This document shows, in pieces, positions 58,021 to 64,000 of a stretch of DNA of 64,000 nt (positions within the stretch are counted from its first letter, which is position 1; the number at the start of each line of letters is the position of its first letter). A program made the position numbers and the translations under genes. The stretch lies in the NCBI GenBank assembly GCA_016719885.1, contig JADJYF010000013.1, positions 62,001 through 126,000 of the forward strand. The letters are read 5' to 3'. The notes beneath the pieces were generated by a model. It made no database searches. It had not been told where the DNA came from and saw only the letters and a program-made list of their open reading frames with translations. Source of the stretch: Pseudomonadota bacterium. GTDB lineage: Bacteria > Pseudomonadota > Gammaproteobacteria > Ga0077536.

Positions 58021-58857
58021 TCAGGCTACCAGCTTGACGTAGATGGGCTCGCGCTCGCCGTTCTGCACGATTTCGATCATGGCTTCCTTGATCAGTTCGA
58101 GTATCGCCATCAAGGTCACCACCGCGCCGGCACGCCCTTCCTCGAAGGAAAAGAAATCATGGAAGGCGGTGAACACGTCGCTGCGTGCCTGCGCCAGCAC
58201 GCGCGACATGCGTTCGCGCACCGACAGCGCTTCGCGCTTGATGCGATGGTCGGCGAACATCTCGCCGCGGTGCAGGACGTCGCGGAACGCGTCGAGCAGC
58301 GCTTCGAGCGTCAAATCAGGCAGTTCCTTGGTGGCGCTGATGCGCTCGAATTCCACCACCACCGGGTACCACTCGCGCTCCATGCGCGGCATGATTTCGA
58401 TGTCCTCGGCGGCCTTCTTGTAGCGCTCGTATTCCTGCAGACGCCGCACCAGCTCGGCGCGCGGATCGCCTTCTTCCTCGGTGTCGGTCTTGGGCCTCGG
58501 CAGCAGCATGCGCGATTTGATCTCGGCCAGCATCGCCGCCATCAAGAGGTATTCCGCCGCCAGTTCGAACTTCATCTCCTGCATGAGGCCGATGTAGGTC
58601 ATGTACTGCTCGGTGACGCGCGCGATCGGGATGTCGAGGATGTCGAGGTTCTGGCGCTTGATGAGATAGAGCAACAGGTCGAGCGGGCCTTCGAAGGCTT
58701 CGAGAAACACCTCCAGCGCTTCGGGCGGGATGTAGAGGTCGCGCGGCGGCTCGCTGAGCGGCACGCCCTGCACCACCGCGAACGGCATCTCGGCCTGGCT
58801 GGGCGCGGTAAACGCCTCGGCCGGCGCCTGCTCGTCGGCGAGCGGTTTCTCGTTCAT
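58021..58857 (-). CDS. scpA: Segregation/condensation protein ScpA (kleisin)
   Basis: 278 residues. After about 45 variable residues comes the ScpA core: EAFEGPLDLLLYLIKRQNLDILDIPIARVTEQY, EYLLMAAMLAEIKSRMLLP with the acidic EEEGDP loop, and a C-terminal winged helix near FFSFEEGRAGAVVTLMAILELIKE. Kleisin bridge of the SMC complex. One base before scpB and next to trpS. Confidence 0.95.
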   Translation of the reverse strand: MNEKPLADEQAPAEAFTAPSQAEMPFAVVQGVPLSEPPRDLYIPPEALEVFLEAFEGPLDLLLYLIKRQNLDILDIPIARVTEQYMTYIGLMQEMKFELAAEYLLMAAMLAEIKSRMLLPRPKTDTEEEGDPRAELVRRLQEYERYKKAAEDIEIMPRMEREWYPVVVEFERISATKELPDLTLEALLDAFRDVLHRGEMFADHRIKREALSVRERMSRVLAQARSDVFTAFHDFFSFEEGRAGAVVTLMAILELIKEAMIEIVQNGEREPIYVKLVA

Positions 58858-58858
58858 G

Positions 58859-60070
58859 TCAGCGGTACACCAGGTTCATGACCTGGCGCACGTCATCGAG
58901 GGTGTCGCGCGCGACGCTGCGGGCCGCCTCGCAGCCTTCATCGATGATGGCGCGCACCGCGTCCGGATCGGCGAGGAATTCCTGGCTGCGTTCGCGTATG
59001 GGCTGCTGTTCCTTGATGACCGCGTCGATCACCGGCTGCTTGCAGTCCAGGCAACCGATGCCGGCGCTGGTGCAGCCCTCGCGCGCCCAGTTGCGCACTT
59101 CGTCGTTGGAATAGACCTCGTGCCATTTCCATACCGGGCACTTGCGCGGGGCGGCGGCGTCGGTGGGACGCACGCGCGCCGGATCGGTCGGCATGGTGCG
59201 CAGTTTCTGCGTCACCGACTCCGGCGCTTCGCGCAGACTGATGGTGTTGCCGTAGGACTTCGACATCTTCTCGCCATCGAGGCCCGGCATTTTCGATTCC
59301 GGCGTCAACAGCGCCTGCGGCTCGGGCAGGATGACCTTGCCGCCGCCTTCCAGGTAACCCAACAGGCGTTCGCGATCGCCGATGCTGATGTTCTGCTGCG
59401 ACTCGAGCAGCGCGCGGCCGCGTTCCAAGGCCTCGCCATCGCCGGTCTCCTGGTAGGTGCGGCGGATGTCGAAATAGAGCTTGGCGTTCTTCTTGCCCAT
59501 TTTCTTGGCGGCGGCTTCGGCCTTGTCCTCGAAACCGAGCTCACGCCCGTAGAGGTAATTGAAGCGCCGCGCCACCTCGCGCGACAGCTCGATGTGCGCC
59601 ACCTGGTCCTCGCCCACCGGCACATGGCCGGCCTTGTAGATGAGGATGTCGGCCGACTGCAGCAGCGGATAACCGAGAAAGCCGTAGGTGGAGAGATCCT
59701 TCTCCTTGAGCTTCTCCTGCTGATCCTTGTAGCTCGGCACGCGTTCCAGCCAGCTGATGGGCGTGATCATGGACAGCAACAGGTGCAGTTCCGCATGTTC
59801 CGGCACGCGCGACTGCACGAACAGCGTCGCTTCACCGGGGTTGATGCCCACCGACAGCCAGTCGACCACGATGTCGAACACCGACTCGCCGATGATGCCG
59901 GTCTCCTCGTAGGAGGTGGTCAGCGCATGCCAGTCGGCGACGAAGAAGAAACACTCGAATTCGTGCTGCAGCTGCACCCAGTTCTTGAGCACGCCGTGGT
60001 AATGGCCAAGATGCAGTTGTCCGGTCGGGCGCATGCCGGACAGCACGCGTTTATTGGCGGCAATGGTCAT
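58859..60070 (-). CDS. trpS: Tryptophanyl-tRNA synthetase with four-cysteine iron-sulfur-type motif
   Basis: 403 residues, longer than the 334 of E. coli TrpS. Class I signatures: HLGHYHG (HIGH) near the N terminus and GEKMSKS. The C-terminal anticodon-binding part contains Cys311-x21-Cys333-x6-Cys340-x2-Cys343 (RKCPVWKW, REGCTSAGIGCLDCK). This nearly matches the Cys-x22-Cys-x6-Cys-x2-Cys site that binds a 4Fe-4S cluster in Thermotoga maritima TrpRS, so an iron-sulfur TrpRS is likely. First gene of the trpS-scpA-scpB-rluB run; no clear promoter was fixed in the 164 bases upstream. Confidence 0.94.
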   Translation of the reverse strand: MTIAANKRVLSGMRPTGQLHLGHYHGVLKNWVQLQHEFECFFFVADWHALTTSYEETGIIGESVFDIVVDWLSVGINPGEATLFVQSRVPEHAELHLLLSMITPISWLERVPSYKDQQEKLKEKDLSTYGFLGYPLLQSADILIYKAGHVPVGEDQVAHIELSREVARRFNYLYGRELGFEDKAEAAAKKMGKKNAKLYFDIRRTYQETGDGEALERGRALLESQQNISIGDRERLLGYLEGGGKVILPEPQALLTPESKMPGLDGEKMSKSYGNTISLREAPESVTQKLRTMPTDPARVRPTDAAAPRKCPVWKWHEVYSNDEVRNWAREGCTSAGIGCLDCKQPVIDAVIKEQQPIRERSQEFLADPDAVRAIIDEGCEAARSVARDTLDDVRQVMNLVYR

Positions 60071-60234
60071 TGCTCGGGTTTCCTGGTTGAGCGCGTGGGG
60101 CCAGTCGCAGCAGAGCCGCGCTGGACGGTGTGCCGCCCAGCGGCAAAATGAAGGGGCTGGATGCTCATGGTGGCTGCGCCGCTATTATCCCTGCCTCGCA
60201 CGGCCAGATCCAGGCAGTTCAAACCTGCGCCGAG

Positions 60235-60864
60235 TCAGGCGAGTTCGGCCACGTGCGACACGTCGCCGAGCCCTTGGCGGACCAGCACCGGCGCCGGACC
60301 AGTGAGGTCGATGATGGTGGTCATCTCGATGCCGACGGCACCGGCGTCGAACACCGCGTCGACCGCATGACCCAGCACCTCGACGATTTCCTCGGGGTCG
60401 GCGAACGGCAGGCCGGCCTCGTCATCGATGACGGTGGTCGCGAGCAGCGGCGACTGGATCTCGAGCAAACCGTGGATGAAGGGATGATCGACGATGCGCA
60501 GACCGACCGTGCGGCGCTTCTCGTCCTGCAAGCGGCGCGGCGTTTCGCGCGTGGCCGGCAGGATGTAGGTGTAAGGCCCGGGGCTCAGGGTCTTCATGAG
60601 ACGGAAAGCATCGTTGCTGACCTTGGCATAGGTCGCGACTTCGGCCGCGTCGCGGCACAACAGCGTGAGGTGATGATCGCGCTCGAGACGCCGGATGGCG
60701 CGCAGCCGATCCTCGGGCGCCTTGCTGCCCGCCGCGCATATCAGTGAGTAGCAGGCGTCAGTCGGCGCGATCACCACGCCGTCGCGGGCAATGATGTCCG
60801 CCGCCTGGGTGATCAAACGCGCCTGGGGATGCGTGGGATGAACGCGGATATGCAGAGATTTCAT
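60235..60864 (-). CDS. yciO: YciO/Sua5/YrdC-family protein
   Basis: 209 residues from ATG 60864 (MKSLHIRVHP). YrdC-fold protein: VVIAPTDACYSLICAAG, RRLERDHHLTLLCRD, AFRLMKTLSPGPYTYILPAT, EKRRTVGLRI, TTIIDLTGPAPVLVRQGLGDV. It resembles E. coli YciO more than TsaC, judged from remembered sequence. The YrdC fold makes threonylcarbamoyl-AMP in TsaC; whether YciO does so in vivo is not settled. Divergent to bolA and upstream of trpS on the same strand. Confidence 0.9.
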   Translation of the reverse strand: MKSLHIRVHPTHPQARLITQAADIIARDGVVIAPTDACYSLICAAGSKAPEDRLRAIRRLERDHHLTLLCRDAAEVATYAKVSNDAFRLMKTLSPGPYTYILPATRETPRRLQDEKRRTVGLRIVDHPFIHGLLEIQSPLLATTVIDDEAGLPFADPEEIVEVLGHAVDAVFDAGAVGIEMTTIIDLTGPAPVLVRQGLGDVSHVAELA

Positions 60865-61037
60865 CGGAGTCGAACGGGTTGTTGGCGCGTCGCCGAGCGC
60901 GCTTTCGCGACCGGCCTTCTGGTCTTGAGCACGTCGATGAGGCACACTGGACCAGCACGACAAGCCAGTGCGAGTCTAACAGTCATCGAAGCCGAAGCCA
61001 CCATGTTTCCTGCGCGGCATACCAGCACGGACGCGCC

Positions 61038-61319
61038 ATGACGGGGGCGCCCAACACGCGCGTCGAGCGCATACACGCGGCCCTGGTCGCGGCGCTCGCG
61101 CCCACCGAACTCGAGATCAGCGACGACAGCCACGCCCATGCCGGCCACGCCGGCGCGCTGACCGGCAAGGGCCATTTCAGCGTGCGCATCGTCGCACCCT
61201 GCTTTGCCGGCGTGGCGCCCTTGAAGCGCCACCGCATGGTCTATGCCGCCGTCGATGAACTCATGAGCAGCGATATTCATGCCCTCAGCATCGACGCCCG
61301 CGCTCCTGAACAATCCTGA
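61038..61319 (+). CDS. BolA-family protein
   Basis: 93 residues from ATG 61038. Characteristic SHAHAGHAG, GHFSVRIVAPCFAGVAPLKRHRMVY and DIHALSIDARAP; the RH and IHAL segments are the family core. BolA proteins pair with monothiol glutaredoxins in iron-sulfur cluster handling. Its last 41 bases overlap the start of the DNA methyltransferase gene. Confidence 0.92.
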   Translation: MTGAPNTRVERIHAALVAALAPTELEISDDSHAHAGHAGALTGKGHFSVRIVAPCFAGVAPLKRHRMVYAAVDELMSSDIHALSIDARAPEQS

Positions 61320-62124
61320 GCCGCGCGGCCTCAAGGAAAGCTGGCGCGGCCGCGATGGGGAGTCGCGCCTGGTGCGTGGCGATCACCTGGACATGCTGGC
61401 CAGCCTGGCCTCGGATTCGGTGGACTGCATCTGGACCGACCCGCCCTACTTCCTGTCCAACGGCGGCACCACCTGTCACGCCGGCAAGCGCGTGGCCGTG
61501 CACAAGGGCGCCTGGGATCAGAGCCAGGGCGTAGCGGCGGACCACGCTTTCAACCGCGCCTGGCTGGCCGAGTGCCGACGCGTGCTGAAACCGAGCGGCA
61601 CCATCTGGGTGAGCGGCACTCACCATGTCTATCTCTCGGTCGGCATGGCGATGATGGAACTCGGCTACCGCCTGTTGAACGACATCGTGTGGGAAAAACC
61701 CAATCCGCCGCCCAATCTCGGCTGCCGCTGCTTCACCCACGCCACCGAGATGATCCTGTGGGCAGCCAAGTCGGCCAAGGGCGCAAGTGATCGCTACACC
61801 TTCAATTACGCCGACATGAAGGCCGAGAACGACGGACGCCAGATGAAGAACGTGTGGCGCTTCACCGCGCCGGGCAACGACGAGAAGCGCCACGGCAAGC
61901 ATCCGACCCAGAAGCCGCTCGCGCTGATCGAACGCTGCCTGCTGGCGAGCACCCATGCCGGCGACCTGGTGGTCGACCCGTTCGCGGGTTCGGCCTCGAC
62001 CGGCGTCGCCGCGCTCGGCGCGGGGCGCCGCTTCGTCGGCGCCGAGATCGACGCAAATTACTGCAAGCTCGCCGGCAAGCGCCTGAAGTCCGCTGAACTC
62101 GCGCGCGACGACGAGAGCCCATGA
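61279..62124 (+). CDS. Orphan DNA methyltransferase, beta-class (YhdJ/HinfI-like)
   Basis: 281 residues. Catalytic motif DPPY (TDPPYFLSNGG, about 55-65) comes before the SAM-binding motif FAGSASTGVAALG (about 235-247), the beta order. HPTQKP precedes the latter, as in adenine-N6 and cytosine-N4 enzymes. Also LVRGDHLDMLASL and IVWEKPNPPPNLG. No restriction endonuclease gene is adjacent, so it is probably a solitary methylase; the target sequence is unknown. The start overlaps bolA by 41 bases, and the stop overlaps the dapE start (ATGA). Confidence 0.9.
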   Translation: MPSASTPALLNNPEPRGLKESWRGRDGESRLVRGDHLDMLASLASDSVDCIWTDPPYFLSNGGTTCHAGKRVAVHKGAWDQSQGVAADHAFNRAWLAECRRVLKPSGTIWVSGTHHVYLSVGMAMMELGYRLLNDIVWEKPNPPPNLGCRCFTHATEMILWAAKSAKGASDRYTFNYADMKAENDGRQMKNVWRFTAPGNDEKRHGKHPTQKPLALIERCLLASTHAGDLVVDPFAGSASTGVAALGAGRRFVGAEIDANYCKLAGKRLKSAELARDDESP

Positions 62125-63251
62125 ACCCGACCCTGGCACTGACCCGCGACCTCATCGCCTGTCCGTCCGTGACGCCGACCGATGCCGGCTGCCTGGACAT
62201 GATTGCCGCGCGCCTGGCGCCGCTCGGTTTCGAGTGCGTGCGGCTGCCGTCCAACGACGTCGACAACCTGTGGGCAGTGCGCGGCGTGCACGGCCCGTGC
62301 CTGGCCTTCGCCGGCCACACCGACGTGGTGCCGCCCGGGCCGCTGGACGCCTGGACGCGCCCACCCTTCGAACCCCAGGTGGTGGACGGCAAGCTGTGGG
62401 GGCGCGGTGCGGCCGACATGAAGGGCAGTCTCGCGGCGATGGTGGTGGCGGTCGAACGCTTCGTCGCCGCGCATCCAGGCCATGACGGTCGCATCGCCTT
62501 CATGCTGACCTCCGACGAGGAAGGCCCGGCCACCGACGGCACGGTGCGCATCGTGCGGCACCTGCGCGACCATGCCATCCCGATCGACTGGTGCATCGTC
62601 GGCGAGCCGAGCAGCGACCGGCGCCTCGGCGACACGGTGCGCGTGGGCCGGCGCGGTTCGCTGAACGGCCGCCTGACGGTGCGCGGCGTGCAGGGTCACG
62701 TCGCCTATCCCGATCGCGCGGACAATCCCTTCCATCGCGCGCTGCCGGCGCTGGCCGAACTCGCGGCACGGCGCTGGGATGCCGGCAACGCGTTCTATCC
62801 GCCGACGTCCTTCCAGATCTCCAACGTGCACACCGGCACCGGCGCGGAGAACGTCATTCCGGGCGTGATGGAAGTGCTGTTCAACTTCCGCTACTGCACG
62901 GAACAGACCGAGGCCGGCCTGAAGGCGGCGGTACACGAGCTGCTGGACCGCCACGGTCTCGACTACCAACTCGCCTGGCACCTGTCCGGCGCGCCCTTCC
63001 TCACGGTCGGCGGCAAGCTGGTCGATGCGGTGCAAAAGGTGCTCGCCGCCGAACTCGACGTGCGTCCCGAGCTCTCCACCGGCGGCGGCACATCGGACGG
63101 GCGCTTCATCGCGCCGCTGGGCGTCGAAGTGGTCGAGCTCGGCCCGATCAACGCCAGCATCCACAAGATTGACGAATGGGTAAACGTCGACGAGCTAGAA
63201 CAGCTCGCGCGGGTCTACCAGGGCATACTCACGGAATTGCTCGGCGCCTGA
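62121..63251 (+). CDS. dapE: Succinyl-diaminopimelate desuccinylase
   Basis: 376 residues, a complete M20-type di-zinc peptidase: first metal His in AFAGHTDVVPPG, bridging Asp in WGRGAADMKGSLAAM, catalytic Glu in TSDEEGPA, metal Glu in CIVGEPSS, C-terminal metal His in NASIHKIDEWVNV. Signature RRGSLNGRLTVRGVQGHVAYP fits DapE. Makes LL-diaminopimelate for lysine and peptidoglycan. Coupled by ATGA overlap to the methyltransferase; convergent with aceA. Confidence 0.95.
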   Translation: MNPTLALTRDLIACPSVTPTDAGCLDMIAARLAPLGFECVRLPSNDVDNLWAVRGVHGPCLAFAGHTDVVPPGPLDAWTRPPFEPQVVDGKLWGRGAADMKGSLAAMVVAVERFVAAHPGHDGRIAFMLTSDEEGPATDGTVRIVRHLRDHAIPIDWCIVGEPSSDRRLGDTVRVGRRGSLNGRLTVRGVQGHVAYPDRADNPFHRALPALAELAARRWDAGNAFYPPTSFQISNVHTGTGAENVIPGVMEVLFNFRYCTEQTEAGLKAAVHELLDRHGLDYQLAWHLSGAPFLTVGGKLVDAVQKVLAAELDVRPELSTGGGTSDGRFIAPLGVEVVELGPINASIHKIDEWVNVDELEQLARVYQGILTELLGA

Positions 63252-63270
63252 GTGCCGGGGTTCGAAAACG

Positions 63271-63297
63271 ACGACGCCGGCACGGGGCCGGCGTCGT
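63271..63297. terminator. Hairpin between dapE and aceA
   Basis: A perfect 11-base stem ACGACGCCGGC / GCCGGCGTCGT (63271-63281 with 63287-63297) with a five-base loop, in the gap between convergent genes. On the minus strand it is followed by CGTTTTCG, so it probably ends aceA transcription. The plus side lacks a T-run. Confidence 0.7.
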
Positions 63298-63329
63298 AGG
63301 CATGCGCGACAGGCGCGCCGCGGGTCGGA

Positions 63330-64000
63330 TCAATGGAACTGCTGTTCCTCGGTCGAACCGGTCAGCGCGGTGACCGAGGACTGACCGCCCTGGATCACGG
63401 TGGTGACGTCATCGAAGTAACCGGCGCCCACTTCCTGCTGGTGGCTGGCGAAGGTGTAACCACGCTTGGCGGCCGCGAATTCCTTCTCCTGCACCATCTC
63501 CACGTAGGCGGTCATGCCCTTTTCCACGTAGTTCTGCGCGAGGTCGAACATGTTGTACCACATGTTGTGGATGCCGGCCAAAGTGATGAACTGGTACTTG
63601 TAGCCCATCGCGCCCAGCTCGCGCTGGAACTTGGCGATGGAGGCGTCGTCGAGGTTCTTCTTCCAGTTGAACGACGGCGAGCAGTTGTAGGCCAGGAGCT
63701 GGTCGGGGAACTGCTTCTTGATCGCTTCGGCAAAGCGCTTGGCTTCGTCCATGTCCGGCACCGCGGTTTCGCACCACAGGAGATCGGCATAGGGCGCATA
63801 GGCGAGACCGCGGGCGATGGCCTGGTCGAGGCCGGCATTGGTCACGTAGAAGCCTTCCGAGGTGCGCTCACCGGTGACGAACGGGTGGTCGCGCTCGTCG
63901 ATGTCGGAGGTCAGGAGGTTGGCGGCGTTGGCGTCGGTACGCGCCAGCACCACGGTCGGCACGTTGGCGGTATCGGCGGCAAGACGCGCGGCGACCAGCT
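63330..64000 (-). CDS. aceA: Isocitrate lyase, 3' part (gene runs off the window)
   Basis: About 223 C-terminal residues; the frame stays open to the right edge of the window, starting with LVAARLAADTANVPTVV. Matches the E. coli AceA pattern: ARTDANAANLLTSDIDERD, FVTGERTSEGFYVTNAGLDQA, LLAYNCSPSFNWKKNLDD, FITLAGIHNMWYNMFDLA, TFASHQQEVGAGYFDDVTT, VTALTGSTEEQQFH. Glyoxylate-cycle enzyme that splits isocitrate into glyoxylate and succinate; implies growth on acetate or fatty acids. The catalytic Cys loop is outside the window. Confidence 0.95.
   Translation of the reverse strand, partial: LVAARLAADTANVPTVVLARTDANAANLLTSDIDERDHPFVTGERTSEGFYVTNAGLDQAIARGLAYAPYADLLWCETAVPDMDEAKRFAEAIKKQFPDQLLAYNCSPSFNWKKNLDDASIAKFQRELGAMGYKYQFITLAGIHNMWYNMFDLAQNYVEKGMTAYVEMVQEKEFAAAKRGYTFASHQQEVGAGYFDDVTTVIQGGQSSVTALTGSTEEQQFH

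Noticed and set aside
61279..62124. Restriction-modification system around the methyltransferase
   Set aside because: Both neighbours are bolA and dapE; no endonuclease, specificity or control gene is present.

Overview
The window reads as GC-rich chromosomal DNA of a gammaproteobacterium. The evidence is a 14-gene nuoA-N operon preceded by tpiA, secG and a tRNA-Leu(GAG), an rluB-scpB-scpA-trpS-yciO cluster, CmoB/TrhO wobble-uridine modification enzymes, psd, pgi, dapE and isocitrate lyase. Short palindromic repeats in intergenic gaps also fit. I cannot name a genus. A free-living, aerobic, possibly uncultured member of the Xanthomonadales/Nevskiales/Steroidobacter side of the class is an inference only. 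No phage, transposase, CRISPR array or plasmid gene was seen.

Left part (1-24.5 kb). A 3-methyladenine DNA glycosylase lies downstream of a 9.1 kb gene for a giant surface protein with DUF11 repeats, SdrD-B-like calcium-binding repeats and a probable outer-membrane barrel. Its reading frame is broken by three small indels near 3.7-4.0 kb. A lone sulfotransferase is divergent to it. Next comes a signalling cluster at 11.4-20.3 kb: REC-HD-GYP, REC-HATPase (RsbW-like), MerR-type HTH-REC, a periplasmic binding lipoprotein, a membrane PAS histidine kinase and a PAS hybrid histidine kinase. The last five genes are translationally coupled or nearly so, and no ABC permease or ATPase accompanies the binding protein. 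A frameshifted luciferase-like monooxygenase, a dienelactone-hydrolase fusion and a DUF1329 protein follow.

Middle part (24.7-39.6 kb). It holds a second HD-GYP protein, an ABC exporter with an SDR, and the divergent pair cmoB/trhO, which act in sequence on the same tRNA nucleotide. Two paralogous Ser/Thr kinases with C-terminal cyclic-nucleotide-binding domains lie either side of pgi; both carry DFS in place of DFG. The first heads an operon with a PQQ-type sugar dehydrogenase and an unknown protein. Sco1 and PCuAC copper chaperones, psd and an RRM protein follow.

Right part (39.8-64 kb). It is mostly housekeeping on the minus strand: nuoN to nuoA, tRNA-Leu, secG, tpiA, rluB, scpB, scpA, trpS (with a four-cysteine Fe-S-type motif) and yciO. 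Then bolA, an orphan DNA methyltransferase and dapE run on the plus strand, convergent with the 3' part of aceA, which leaves the window.

Two families of dispersed palindromes (family A, core GGTGCGAATTCATTCGCAC; family B, core GTCAGACTGAAGTCTGAC next to CCCACA) sit in gaps at gene 3' ends, nearly always between convergent genes. Several genes take their stop codon from inside the repeat. I found no single feature that is clearly a new defence or mobile system. The best candidates for novelty are the binding-protein/kinase signalling operon, the DFS kinases with cyclic-nucleotide domains, and the giant surface protein.
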